Notes under the pieces: generated by a model
The model's input: only the letters and a program-made list of their open reading frames with translations
The model's database searches: none
What the model was told of the DNA's origin: nothing
Position numbers and translations under genes: made by a program
NCBI GenBank assembly: GCA_900544765.1
Contig: UQWI01000008.1
Location: forward strand, 62,001 to 126,000
Direction: 5' to 3'
Length of the DNA: 64,000 bases
DNA from: an uncultured Eubacteriales bacterium
Lineage (GTDB): Bacteria > Bacillota > Clostridia > Oscillospirales > Oscillospiraceae
Shown here: positions 43,887 to 52,453 of the stretch, piece after piece
Layout: each line of letters begins with the position of its first letter
Numbering within the stretch: position 1 is the stretch's first letter

Positions 43887-45854
43887 ATGAGCGAGAAAGG
43901 CACATTCTATATCACAACACCCATCTATTACCCGTCGGACAAGCTGCACATAGGCCACACCTACTGCACCGTTGCGACGGACACGATAGCCAGGTACAAG
44001 CGCATGTGCGGTTACGACGTTATGTTCCTCACCGGCACCGACGAGCACGGCCAGAAGATAGAGGAGAAGGCCAAAGCCGCAGGCGTGACCCCTCAGGAGT
44101 ACGTCGACAAGATAGTCGAGGGTAAGGGCGGAGTGCTCGACCTCTGGAAGCTGATGAACATATCCAACGACCGCTTCATCCGCACCACCGACGACTACCA
44201 CGTCGAGGCGGTACAGCGTATATTCAAGAAGATGTACGACAACGGCGACATCTACAAGGGCAAGTACTCCGGCATGTACTGCACCCCCTGCGAGAGCTTC
44301 TGGACGGAGAGCCAGCTTGTCGACGGCAAGTGCCCCGACTGCGGCCGCCCCGTGCAGTACGCCGAGGAGGAGGCCTATTTCTTCAAGCTCAGCAAGTACG
44401 CCGAGCCCGTGCGCGAGCTGCTGCTCTCCGGCACCTTCCTTGAGCCCGCCAGCCGCGTAAACGAGATGATAAAGAACTTCATCGACCCCGGCCTCGAGGA
44501 CCTCTGCGTGTCCCGCACGAGCTTTAAATGGGGCATCCCGGTCGACTTTGACCCGGGCCACGTCGTGTACGTCTGGGTCGACGCCCTCTTTAACTACATG
44601 ACCGCGCTCGGCTACATGAACGACAAGCGCGACGGCCTCGACAGGTACTGGCCCGCAGACGTGCACATGGTCGGCAAGGAGATAGTCCGTTTCCACTCCA
44701 TAATCTGGCCCGCCATGCTCATGAGCGTGGGCGCGCCCCTGCCCAAGAAGGTCTTTGGCCACGGCTGGCTGCTGCTTGGCGGCGGCAAGATGTCGAAGTC
44801 CAAGGGCAACGTCGTCGACCCCTACATCCTCGCCGGACGCTTCGGAGTGGACGCCCTGCGCTACTTCCTCATGCGCGAGTTCCCGCTCGGCTCCGACGGC
44901 AACTTCTCCAACGAGCTGCTCATCTCCCGCATAAACTCCGACCTCGCCAACGACTACGGCAACCTGCTCAGCCGCACCGTCGCCATGGTGGTCAAGTACT
45001 TTGGCGGCACCCTGCCGACCGAGCGCCGGAGCGAGGACGTAGACTGTGAGCTCAACACCATGGCCGGCGAGCTGCGCGGCAAGTATGAGAAGCTGATGGA
45101 CACTTTCCAGACGCAGACGGCGCTCGAAGAGGTGTTCAAGGTCGTTTCCCGCGCGAACAAGTATATAGACGAGACCGCCCCCTGGGTGCTCGCCAAGGAC
45201 GAGGCCAATAAGCCGCGCCTCGCCGCCGTCATGTACAACCTGCTCGAGGCGCTGCGCATCTGCACCCAGCTGTTGACCCCCTTCATGCCCGACAGCTGCG
45301 CCAAGGCCGCCGACCAGATAGGCGTACCCGCGGAGCTGCGCACCTGGGACGCCGCCGGCGAGTGGGGCGTCCTGCCTGAGAACGTCACCGTCTGCAAGGG
45401 CGACACGCTCTTCCCGCGCATCGACATGGACAAGGAGCTCGCCGAGCTCGAGAAGCTCGAGGAAGAGGCCCGCAGGGCCAGCCTGCCCGCCATCGAGCTG
45501 GAGCCCCAGCTGGAGGAGAAGGTCGACTTCGACACCTTCTGCAAGAGCGACTTCCGCGTTGTGAAGGTCAAGGAGTGCGAGGCCGTGAAAAAGTCCGACA
45601 AGCTGCTGCGCTTCACCCTCGACGACGGCACCGGCGTCGACCGCCAGATACTCTCCGGTATCCACAAGTGGTACAAGCCAGAGGACCTTGTCGGCAAGAC
45701 CCTCGTCGCCATTGTCAACCTGCCTCCGCGCAAGATGATGGGCCTTGAGTCAAACGGCATGCTCATATCCGCCGTCCACAAGGAGAAGGGCGAGGAAGCC
45801 CTGCACCTGCTCATGCTAGACGACAGCATCCCTGCCGGAGCCAAGCTCTGCTGA
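43887..45854 (+). CDS. metG: Methionyl-tRNA synthetase
   Basis: 655 residues. HIGH motif as HIGHTYCT, zinc knuckle with CTPCESFW and CPDCGRPV, KMSKS motif as KMSKSKGN, anticodon-binding domain, and a C-terminal EMAP-like tRNA-binding domain (DFDTFCKSDFRVVKV onward). ATG 43887 has GGAGG 7 bases before it; ATG 43860 lacks one. Single-gene unit. Confidence 0.96.
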   Translation: MSEKGTFYITTPIYYPSDKLHIGHTYCTVATDTIARYKRMCGYDVMFLTGTDEHGQKIEEKAKAAGVTPQEYVDKIVEGKGGVLDLWKLMNISNDRFIRTTDDYHVEAVQRIFKKMYDNGDIYKGKYSGMYCTPCESFWTESQLVDGKCPDCGRPVQYAEEEAYFFKLSKYAEPVRELLLSGTFLEPASRVNEMIKNFIDPGLEDLCVSRTSFKWGIPVDFDPGHVVYVWVDALFNYMTALGYMNDKRDGLDRYWPADVHMVGKEIVRFHSIIWPAMLMSVGAPLPKKVFGHGWLLLGGGKMSKSKGNVVDPYILAGRFGVDALRYFLMREFPLGSDGNFSNELLISRINSDLANDYGNLLSRTVAMVVKYFGGTLPTERRSEDVDCELNTMAGELRGKYEKLMDTFQTQTALEEVFKVVSRANKYIDETAPWVLAKDEANKPRLAAVMYNLLEALRICTQLLTPFMPDSCAKAADQIGVPAELRTWDAAGEWGVLPENVTVCKGDTLFPRIDMDKELAELEKLEEEARRASLPAIELEPQLEEKVDFDTFCKSDFRVVKVKECEAVKKSDKLLRFTLDDGTGVDRQILSGIHKWYKPEDLVGKTLVAIVNLPPRKMMGLESNGMLISAVHKEKGEEALHLLMLDDSIPAGAKLC

Positions 45855-45871
45855 GGGCGCAAATAGAAGGC

Positions 45872-45906
45872 AAAACTCCACCGGCTCAGCGCCGGTGGAG
45901 TTTTTT
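45872..45906 (+). terminator. Terminator of metG
   Basis: A 14-bp stem, AAAACTCCACCGGC (45872-45885) against 45891-45904, TCAGC loop, T-run. Confidence 0.92.
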
Positions 45907-45952
45907 GCGGCAGGCATCCGGGGCCTTGGGGAACGCGCTTTGGTTTATGGGC

Positions 45953-45981
45953 TTGTACTTTGACTTGAGCTGTGGTAGTAT
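45953..45981 (+). promoter_or_regulatory. Promoter of the PPC-domain gene
   Basis: TTGTAC (45953-45958), 17 bp, TAGTAT (45976-45981). Confidence 0.5.
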
Positions 45982-46010
45982 TGAAAAAAGCTCAATGGGA
46001 GGTTTTAATC

Positions 46011-46436
46011 ATGGAATACAGACGTTTCGGGGACAAGATAGTCGTGCGTATAGACAAGGGCGAAGAGCTCTGCGCCGCGCTGCTCGAGCTCGCGGAGAAA
46101 GAGAACATCCGCATGGCGGGAGTGACAGGCATCGGCGCCAGCGATGACGTGACCCTCGGCGTGTTCGACACCGGTACGAAGGTGTATAACAAGACGCGCT
46201 TTAACGCGACGGCCTATGAGCTGGGCAGCGTGACCGGCAACCTCAGCCGCCAGGACGGCAAGCCGTATCTGCACCTGCACGCCGTCATAGGCAGCCCCGC
46301 CAAGGGAGAGTGCCACGCCGGACACCTCAACGCCGCGGTCATCAGCGCGACCTGCGAGCTGGTGATAGACGTCATCGACGGCGAGGTGGGCAGGAAGTTC
46401 TCCGACGATATCGGCCTCAACCTCTACGAGTTCTGA
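46011..46436 (+). CDS. PPC/DUF296 domain protein
   Basis: 141 residues. The whole protein is one PPC (plants and prokaryotes conserved) domain: VRIDKGEELCAALLELAEKE, VTGIGASDDVTLGVFD and PYLHLHAVIGSPAKGECHAGHL. The last holds the cluster of histidines typical of the trimeric bacterial members. In bacteria these stand-alone domains may bind DNA or small ligands; the role is unknown. ATG 46011 is 8 bases from GGGAGG. Confidence 0.85.
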   Translation: MEYRRFGDKIVVRIDKGEELCAALLELAEKENIRMAGVTGIGASDDVTLGVFDTGTKVYNKTRFNATAYELGSVTGNLSRQDGKPYLHLHAVIGSPAKGECHAGHLNAAVISATCELVIDVIDGEVGRKFSDDIGLNLYEF

Positions 46437-46443
46437 GCATAAG

Positions 46444-46470
46444 CGCCCGGGAGTATTCCCGGGCGTTTTT
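46444..46470 (+). terminator. Rho-independent terminator
   Basis: Stem CGCCCGGGA (46444-46452) against 46457-46465, then TTTTT. Between it and the next promoter I see nothing definite. Confidence 0.85.
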
Positions 46471-46671
46471 GCGTCCACGGCAGGTGCTGGAGGCCTGACG
46501 GCATTCAACTGAAAAGCGGCGGCAAAGCCTCGGTGCCGCCGCGCTGACGCCTGCTGAATATACGCACATACACAACTCAAGCTGTGCTCCTGGTTATGTG
46601 CCGGGAGGTTTTCAAAAGGCCTGAGCTTGTCTAAAGCTCCGCTGGTGAAAAATCGGAAACGGCATATTGCG

Positions 46672-46700
46672 TTGACATGTGTAGACAAACTTGGTATAGT
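46672..46700 (+). promoter_or_regulatory. Sigma-A promoter of the VanX-like gene
   Basis: TTGACA (46672-46677), 17 bp, TATAGT (46695-46700). Confidence 0.75.
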
Positions 46701-46720
46701 GGCCGCAGGAGATGAGGTAT

Positions 46721-47575
46721 ATGAAGCGACTTCCTGTTTTGCTCGTAATTACACTGCTGCTGACCGGCTGCGGCGTGAACGAGGTTGACATAAATAATAC
46801 GATTCCGCCTGAGAATACAATAGACGTGAGGCCTGAAAACACAACAGCATCAACACCGGAGGCAGTATATGCGCCGGGTGATATGGTAAAAGCAGTTGAC
46901 ATAATATCAAACATCTGTGTTGATACGCGCTACGCATCGGCCAACAACTTCACCGGAGAGGTGATGTATTCCTCAGCCGAGGTGTACCTGCGCTATTCCA
47001 CCGCCTGCAAGCTGGCGCGCGTGCAGGAGCGCCTGAATGAGCAGGATCTGTCGCTGTGCATATGGGATGGATGGAGGCCGGTGGCGGCGCAGTTCGCGCT
47101 CTGGCGCGCAATGCCGGACGCCCGCTATGTCTCGAATCCCTTCAACGGCTTCAGCGGCCACTGCCGCGGGAATACAGTTGACATAACTTTGGTGACGCTC
47201 GACGGTGAAGCCGTGGAAATGCCTACGGGCTTTGACGACTTCACGGCGATGGCCGACCGCGACTACTCGGATGTGAGCGCTGAAGCGGCGGAAAACGCGC
47301 GCCTGCTCGAGAGGGAGATGACCGCCGAGGGCTTTGAGCCCTACTTTGCCGAGTGGTGGCACTACACGGACAGCGACGAGTACGACATATGTGAGAGCCT
47401 TACGCCCTTGAATGAAGTTGACATAACACAAGACACACTGCTCTATTCAGCGCCGGAGAAGAGCGCGGAAACGCTCGGCCTCGTCGCGGCGGGGGAGGAG
47501 GCATATATCATAGACCGTCTGGACGCCTGGCTCCTGGTGCGCACGGAGTCGGGTTACGGCTATATCGCAGAGTGA
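46721..47575 (+). CDS. VanX/DdpX-like D-Ala-D-Ala dipeptidase, lipoprotein, with C-terminal SH3-like domain
   Basis: 284 residues. Lipobox LLTGC (Cys about 16). The M15D peptidase signature is complete: VDTRYASANNFTG, CIWDGWRPVAAQ, SGHCRGNTVDITL (zinc-binding His and Asp) and EWWHY (catalytic Glu and His). A tail of about 60 residues resembles an SH3b wall-binding domain. VanX itself is cytoplasmic; a secreted form more likely trims peptidoglycan peptides outside. ATG 46721 is chosen over ATG 46712, which abuts the ribosome site. Confidence 0.88.
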   Translation: MKRLPVLLVITLLLTGCGVNEVDINNTIPPENTIDVRPENTTASTPEAVYAPGDMVKAVDIISNICVDTRYASANNFTGEVMYSSAEVYLRYSTACKLARVQERLNEQDLSLCIWDGWRPVAAQFALWRAMPDARYVSNPFNGFSGHCRGNTVDITLVTLDGEAVEMPTGFDDFTAMADRDYSDVSAEAAENARLLEREMTAEGFEPYFAEWWHYTDSDEYDICESLTPLNEVDITQDTLLYSAPEKSAETLGLVAAGEEAYIIDRLDAWLLVRTESGYGYIAE

Positions 47576-47608
47576 AGAAGCCCCGCACGGGACGCGGGGC
47601 ACATAGAA

Positions 47609-47635
47609 AAGCCCGGACGCATTGCGTCCGGGCTT
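47609..47635. terminator. Bidirectional terminator between convergent genes
   Basis: Stem AAGCCCGGACGC (47609-47620), ATT loop, complement 47624-47635. A second small hairpin, GCCCCGC/GCGGGGC, precedes it at 47580-47600. Confidence 0.85.
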
Positions 47636-47639
47636 CTTG

Positions 47640-48833
47640 TCAGCCGAAGCTGAAGTAGCTCTTCGGGTCGGTGGTGGCGCCGTTCACGCGCACCTCGAAG
47701 TGCAGGTGCGGGCCGGTGGAGTTGCCGGTGGAGCCGACGTAGCCTATCACCTGGCCCTGCGTTACGGTCGCGCCGTTCGAGACGGCGAAGGCGCTCATGT
47801 GCGCGTAGAGCGTGACGCGCCCGCCGCCGTGGTTTATCATGATATAGTTGCCGTAGCCGTTGCCGTTGTTTGGTATGACGGTGGCGACGCCGCTGTCCGC
47901 GGCCAGGATGGGAGTACCGCTCGGCGCGCCTATGTCCTCGCCGGCATGGAAGCGCATGTCGCCCCAGATGGGGTGGATACGCCAGCCGTAGGCGCTGCCG
48001 GGGCTGTAGCCGGGCAGGGGCCAGATGTATGTACCGGTGGAGGTGATGCTGTTGGCGGCCTCCTGGCGCTCCAGCTCGGCTATCATGTCCTGAATCTGGC
48101 TCTCAAGCTCCGCTTCGCGGGCGAGCTCGGCCTCGTAGGCCTCGCGGTCGGTCTCTATCTGCGCCTCGAGCTCCACTATGAGCTGCTGGGCGTGGGTTAT
48201 CTGCTCTTCGAGCGCGGCCTGCTCATCCTCGAGCTCGGCCTGTTTGGCGTCGAGGTCGGTGAGCATACTCTCGTACTCGGCCTGGATGCGCTCCGAGTTT
48301 TCGCGCGCGGCGACGTACTCGTCATAGCTGCGCTGGTCGGCCTCCATTATTTCGCCTATCATGTCGAGATTGCTCAGAAGCTCGCCGAGGCTCTGGGAGC
48401 CGAAAAGCAGCGAGAGATAGGTGTAGCTGCCGTTTTCCTCCATCGCGCGCACATGGCGGCGGTAGGTGGCGAGCTGGTCGCTCTCGGCCTGGGTGGCCAA
48501 CTCGACCTCCTGGGCCTTCTGCTCCACCAGGGAGGTGTAGAGGTCAACCTGCTCTTGGATGAGCTCTATCTCCTGGCGGTAGACTTCGTTCTGTTCGTCA
48601 AGGGCGGTCTTTTGCTCGAGCAGCGTGGCGTGTTCGCCCTCCAGCTGAGCCAGACCGGCCTCCATTTCCTCACGTTTGGCCTGCAGCTCCTCCTGCTGCT
48701 GTTCAAGCGCGTCTATCTGCGACTGTGTCACCGCGAACACGTCCGTGCCGGAAAGGCCGGGCAGCAGCGCCGCAGCTGTCAGTGTGACGGCCAGCGCCGC
48801 ACTTGCGACGCGGAGTTTCCCGTGTTTTTTCAT
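47640..48833 (-). CDS. Peptidoglycan DD-endopeptidase: coiled coil plus M23 domain
   Basis: 397 residues. Signal peptide (about 1-32, ending near GTDVFA), a long Gln/Glu-rich coiled coil (about 35-245), then an M23/LytM domain with FHAGEDIGAPSGTPI (zinc His and Asp) and GPHLHFEVRV (His-x-His). The layout matches EnvC/CwlO-type wall hydrolases in which the coiled coil controls activity, often through FtsEX. No ftsEX is adjacent. Confidence 0.92.
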   Translation of the reverse strand: MKKHGKLRVASAALAVTLTAAALLPGLSGTDVFAVTQSQIDALEQQQEELQAKREEMEAGLAQLEGEHATLLEQKTALDEQNEVYRQEIELIQEQVDLYTSLVEQKAQEVELATQAESDQLATYRRHVRAMEENGSYTYLSLLFGSQSLGELLSNLDMIGEIMEADQRSYDEYVAARENSERIQAEYESMLTDLDAKQAELEDEQAALEEQITHAQQLIVELEAQIETDREAYEAELAREAELESQIQDMIAELERQEAANSITSTGTYIWPLPGYSPGSAYGWRIHPIWGDMRFHAGEDIGAPSGTPILAADSGVATVIPNNGNGYGNYIMINHGGGRVTLYAHMSAFAVSNGATVTQGQVIGYVGSTGNSTGPHLHFEVRVNGATTDPKSYFSFG

Positions 48834-48994
48834 AGCTTGCCTCCGTTGAGGGTATTATCAGCTTAACATAATACCACGTTTCGAGCTGATTTGCAAGTTA
48901 AAGCAGATATTGGCGCTCAGGAACGCACTGGCGAGCCCCGCTGTGCTTACGAGGTCGCGCCATGTTCGGCGCTTAACAAAAATTGAGCAGGGTA

Positions 48995-49023
48995 TTGAAA
49001 ATTCAAACACTAGTGATTATAAT
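48995..49023 (+). promoter_or_regulatory. Promoter of the PadR operon
   Basis: TTGAAA (48995-49000), 17 bp, TATAAT (49018-49023). Confidence 0.75.
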
Positions 49024-49067
49024 TTAGTAGTCGACAAACGATGCTACTGTATAGGAGGAAAGGAAAT

Positions 49068-49388
49068 GTGAACGCACAGGTCAAGAAGGGCGTTTTGAAG
49101 CTCTGTGTGCTCGCGCTGCTGGAAGGGCGCGACTGGTATGGCTACGAGATAAGCGACTATCTGACGCGGCTGATAGACATAGCCGACGGCTCGGTGTATC
49201 CGCTGCTGCGCAAGATGAAGTCTGACGGGCTGCTTTCAACCTATCTTCAGGAGGAGAGCGGAGGGCCGCCGAGGAAGTACTACTCCCTGACCGGCCTCGG
49301 TCGGGAAACTTTGAAGGCCGAGAGGGAGGAGTATTTGTCCTTCTCGCACACAGTGAACAATTTGCTGGAGGGCAAAACAGATGACTAA
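49068..49388 (+). CDS. PadR family transcriptional regulator
   Basis: 106 residues, all winged helix: VKKGVLKLCVLALLEGRDWYGYEI, DGSVYPLLRKMKSDGLL, GGPPRKYYSLTGLGRE. GTG 49068 is placed by AGGAGG 9 bases upstream. It overlaps the DUF1700 gene by 8 bp. PadR-DUF1700 pairs are a common Firmicute unit in which the regulator probably represses its own operon in response to envelope signals. Confidence 0.92.
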   Translation: MNAQVKKGVLKLCVLALLEGRDWYGYEISDYLTRLIDIADGSVYPLLRKMKSDGLLSTYLQEESGGPPRKYYSLTGLGRETLKAEREEYLSFSHTVNNLLEGKTDD

Positions 49389-50031
49389 AGCAGAATATCT
49401 CTCGGCGCTCGGCCGGGAGCTGAAACGGCTCGGCGTGGCCGACGCCGGGGACGTGCTGGAGGAGTACGAACAGCACTTTGAATTCAAGGGCCGCGACGGC
49501 TGCACCGAGGAGGAGGTTTCGGCGCGTCTGGGCGACCCCGCCGCTCTGGCCGCGCAGTTTGCCGGGACAGGGACAGTTTCCGGCTCCGGGGCGCTTACGG
49601 CCGTTGGACTGAGCTTCATGTGGATATTCGCGGCTCTCTTTTTTGTGCTGCTCGCCGCGTGGGCGGTTGTGATGGCGGCGTTTGCCATAGCCTGCGCGGC
49701 CTGTGCCGTGTGCCTGGCCGTTGGCGTGGACGCCGGAGGGATAATTCCGGATATGCCGTATTACTGCGCCCTGTTGTATGCCTTAGCCCTGGCGGCCCTG
49801 TCCGTGCTGAGCGCAGTGGGTACGGCCTATTACGCGCTGTTCGTGCGCGCCGTTGTGCGCTCCTGGGCGCGCTTTGCGCACAACACGCTCGCCTCTGCCC
49901 GGGGCGGGGCCGCGCTTCCTGCGCTGCCGGTTGCGCCGAGTCTGCCAGCCGCCCGGGCACGGCGAGCCAGGCGTGTTGCGCTGGCGGCGCTGGCGGTGTT
50001 TGCAGCTGCTTCGTGCTTGGCGCCGTGGTGA
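49381..50031 (+). CDS. DUF1700 (HAAS-domain) membrane protein
   Basis: 216 residues. The N-terminal HAAS-type region (MTKAEYLSALGRELKRLGV and EEVSARLGDPAALAAQF) is followed by three to four helices (about 75-115, 120-150, 195-213). The frame stops abruptly at ASCLAPW. In the next frame the DNA reads FVLGAVVSMLSSGGIQFWHA before a stop at 50096, which looks like a natural end for the protein, so a frameshift near 50005-50020 is possible. Partner of the PadR regulator. Confidence 0.8.
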   Translation: MTKAEYLSALGRELKRLGVADAGDVLEEYEQHFEFKGRDGCTEEEVSARLGDPAALAAQFAGTGTVSGSGALTAVGLSFMWIFAALFFVLLAAWAVVMAAFAIACAACAVCLAVGVDAGGIIPDMPYYCALLYALALAALSVLSAVGTAYYALFVRAVVRSWARFAHNTLASARGGAALPALPVAPSLPAARARRARRVALAALAVFAAASCLAPW

Positions 50032-50097
50032 GCATGCTCTCCTCTGGCGGCATACAGTTTTGGCACGCCTGGCACTGGTTCGGCTACGGTGCGTGAT

Positions 50098-50307
50098 ATG
50101 GAGCGTGAGTTCATGCGTAGGCTTGCTGCGCTGGCCGTGCCGCTGCTGGCGCTTGCGTCGGCCGAAGCCTTTGGGCTGGGGGCGCTGCTGATGTGTCCGG
50201 ATGTACTTCCGGGTCTGCTTGCCGTGTTGGGCGGCGGCGCTCTTACGGCCGCGGGCGCTTCGGGGCTTGTGGGATTGATTGTGGCTTTTTGCGGCAAAAA
50301 CAAATAA
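50098..50307 (+). CDS. Small hydrophobic protein (69 aa)
   Basis: 69 residues with two hydrophobic segments (about 9-32 and 37-65), ending FCGKNK. It lies where a DUF4097-type gene often stands in PadR-DUF1700 operons but shows no similarity to it. No recognisable ribosome site before ATG 50098 apart from GCGTGATAT; GTG 50089 is another possible start. Function unknown. Confidence 0.5.
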   Translation: MEREFMRRLAALAVPLLALASAEAFGLGALLMCPDVLPGLLAVLGGGALTAAGASGLVGLIVAFCGKNK

Positions 50308-50316
50308 AGGATAATC

Positions 50317-50345
50317 CCCGCCGCTCCTCCGGCGGGTATTTATCG
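50317..50345 (+). terminator. Probable terminator of the PadR operon
   Basis: Stem CCCGCCG (50317-50323), CTCCTC loop, CGGCGGG (50330-50336), then TATTTAT. Confidence 0.65.
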
Positions 50346-50375
50346 TTGACGAGCGAGCGGTACATATATTATAAT
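50346..50375 (+). promoter_or_regulatory. Promoter of the CofE-like gene
   Basis: TTGACG (50346-50351), 18 bp, TATAAT (50370-50375). Confidence 0.65.
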
Positions 50376-50433
50376 CAAGTGTAATAATATGTCGGCGGGC
50401 CGGGAGCCCGCAGTGAATTTGGAGGAAGAAAAA

Positions 50434-51612
50434 ATGCCTGGAGTCATTTCGAGGGGTGTCAGGGCCCCCATAATCCGCGAGGGGGACGACATCGTCGCCG
50501 TAGTCTGCGACAGCGTGGAGCGCGCCATGCGCGAGGACGGATTTGAACTGCACGAGCGCGACGTCGTGGCCGTGACCGAGAGCGTGGTCGCCCGCGCCGA
50601 CGGCAACTACGCCAGCGTCGACGACATCGCTGCCGACGTGCGCGCCAAGCTCGGCGGCGGCACCGTGGGCGTCGTGTTCCCCATCCTGTCCCGCAACCGC
50701 TTTGCCATCTGCCTGCGCGGAATCGCCCGCGGCAGCAAGAAGGTAGTGCTCATGCTCAGCTACCCCAGCGACGAGGTCGGCAACCACCTGTTCAGCCTGG
50801 ACGCCCTCGACGAGAGCGGCGTGGACCCCTACCGCGACGTGCTCAGCCTGGCCAAATACCGCAGCTACTTCGGCCAGGTGCGCCACCCCTTCACCGGCGT
50901 GGACTACGTTGAATACTACGAGCAGCTCATCCGCGAGGAGGGAGCGGAGTGCGAGATTATTTTCGCCAACCGCCCCGAGGCCATAGTCAACTTTGCGGAA
51001 AACATCCTCTGCTGCGACATACACAGCCGCTTCCGCACCCAGCGGCACATCAAGGCCGCAGGCGCCAAGAACGTCCTCACGCTCTGTGACATACTCAACG
51101 AGAGTGTGAACGGTTCCGGCTGGTGCCAGTTCGGCCTGCTCGGCTCCAACAAGGCCACTGAGGACAAAGTGAAGCTCTTCCCGAAAAACGCCCAGGCCGT
51201 AGCCGACGGCGTACAGGCCGAGCTGCTCAAACGCACCGGCGTCAAGGTCGAGGCCATGGTCTATGGCGACGGGGCCTTCAAGGACCCGTCGGGCAAGATA
51301 TGGGAGCTGGCCGACCCTGTCGTGAGCCCCGGCTTCACCGAGGGCCTGCGCGGCGTGCCCAACGAGCTCAAGCTCAAGTACCTGGCCGACAACGAGTTTG
51401 CCGACCTGAGCGGCGAAGAGCTGCGCGAGGCCATCAAGGTCTCCATACGCGCCAAGGACGCCGATTTGAAGGGCCAGATGGCCAGCGAGGGCACTACGCC
51501 CAGGCAGCTCACCGACCTGATTGGCTCCCTCTGCGACCTCACCAGCGGCAGCGGCGACAAGGGTACGCCCATCATAGTCGTGCAGAACTACTTCAAGAAC
51601 TACGCTGAATAA
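50434..51612 (+). CDS. Coenzyme F420-0:L-glutamate ligase-like protein (CofE-like)
   Basis: 392 residues. The family core is seen in the N-terminal third (RAPIIREGDDIVAVV, ERDVVAVTESVVARADG) and in GLLGSNKATEDKVKLFPKN, VEAMVYGDGAFKDPSG and DPVVSPGFTEGL. True CofE adds glutamates to F420 in methanogens and actinobacteria; no other F420 gene is visible here. Clostridial homologues are longer (about 390 against about 250 residues) and may use a different substrate. ATG 50434 is about 8 bases from GGAGGAA. Monocistronic. Confidence 0.8.
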   Translation: MPGVISRGVRAPIIREGDDIVAVVCDSVERAMREDGFELHERDVVAVTESVVARADGNYASVDDIAADVRAKLGGGTVGVVFPILSRNRFAICLRGIARGSKKVVLMLSYPSDEVGNHLFSLDALDESGVDPYRDVLSLAKYRSYFGQVRHPFTGVDYVEYYEQLIREEGAECEIIFANRPEAIVNFAENILCCDIHSRFRTQRHIKAAGAKNVLTLCDILNESVNGSGWCQFGLLGSNKATEDKVKLFPKNAQAVADGVQAELLKRTGVKVEAMVYGDGAFKDPSGKIWELADPVVSPGFTEGLRGVPNELKLKYLADNEFADLSGEELREAIKVSIRAKDADLKGQMASEGTTPRQLTDLIGSLCDLTSGSGDKGTPIIVVQNYFKNYAE

Positions 51613-51616
51613 TATA

Positions 51617-51645
51617 CGGCCCGGCGAATTGCCGGGCCGCATTTC
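51617..51645 (+). terminator. Terminator of the CofE-like gene
   Basis: Stem CGGCCCGGC (51617-51625), GAATT loop, complement 51631-51639, then CATTTC. Confidence 0.75.
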
Positions 51646-51663
51646 AAATAGGGGGAATGAGGT

Positions 51664-52392
51664 ATGAAGTGCCCAAGCTGCGGCCGTGAGGTCGTCATTG
51701 CCACAAATCTGTGCCCGTGGTGCGGCTATAAGTACAGCTTTGACGGCAGCCTGGCGCCGAAGGAGCCGGTTTACGAGCCCGGGGAGACAAAGCGGGAGCG
51801 CCGGGGGAAACGTGAAGGCTCCGGGGAAAGCGAACGGCAGAGCCGTACCGGCGGCTATGCCGGCGAAGATGCGAGCGAGCGCTGGACGCGCGCGGGCGTG
51901 TACAACGCCGGTGAGCACGCCGGCCGAGAAAAGCGGTCGGACAGGAGCGGGGAGCGCGGCATGGGCGTGCACAATTTCCTCGTGCGCGTCGCCCTGCCGC
52001 TGATAGGCGTAGTATGCATCTGGCGTGCCGTGAGCAGCCTGATGACGGCCATAGGCTCTGCGGCCTGGATCTCGGTGTTGTGGTCGCTGGCGCCGTTTGC
52101 TGCAATACTGCAATTCGTCGTGCCGGTGGTGTACCTCGTCTCGGGCTTCGCCGCCCTCGTCGCGCGCAAGCGCCTGGCAGCCTTCGAATTCAGCGGCGTG
52201 ACGCTGTGCCTGGTTTCTATCATCCTGCCCACCGTGACGGCTTTCATCTACAGCGTCTTTACGGCTGCATACTTCGACTTCGGATACATCGGCGTGTTTT
52301 CCCAGGCGTTCTGGCTCCTGGCGGGCGTCATCTGCACGCTGCTTATAGCGATATACTATTCCCGCCGCCGCGACATGTTTTCAGGGAGCTAA
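51664..52392 (+). CDS. Zinc-ribbon membrane protein
   Basis: 242 residues. N-terminal zinc ribbon MKCPSCGREVVIATNLCPWCGY, with two CxxC pairs, is followed by a charged, Arg/Gly/Glu-rich linker (about 40-100) and four hydrophobic segments (about 105-240). Function unknown. GGGGGAATGAGGT precedes ATG 51664. Probably co-transcribed with the next gene (61-bp gap). Confidence 0.7.
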   Translation: MKCPSCGREVVIATNLCPWCGYKYSFDGSLAPKEPVYEPGETKRERRGKREGSGESERQSRTGGYAGEDASERWTRAGVYNAGEHAGREKRSDRSGERGMGVHNFLVRVALPLIGVVCIWRAVSSLMTAIGSAAWISVLWSLAPFAAILQFVVPVVYLVSGFAALVARKRLAAFEFSGVTLCLVSIILPTVTAFIYSVFTAAYFDFGYIGVFSQAFWLLAGVICTLLIAIYYSRRRDMFSGS

Positions 52393-52453
52393 AGCGTGTT
52401 CGGCTTCGTCAAAAGCTGTGGAATGAGAAGCCTTTTTGCGAGGGGAGGACAAG

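Noticed and set aside
43725..45665. 646-codon minus-strand open frame opposite metG
   Set aside because: Antisense to a complete methionyl-tRNA synthetase; no start signal or domain.
49783..52113. 776-codon minus-strand open frame
   Set aside because: It runs antisense across parts of three recognised genes and their terminators. Composition is Arg/His/Ala-rich without any domain; a frame artefact.
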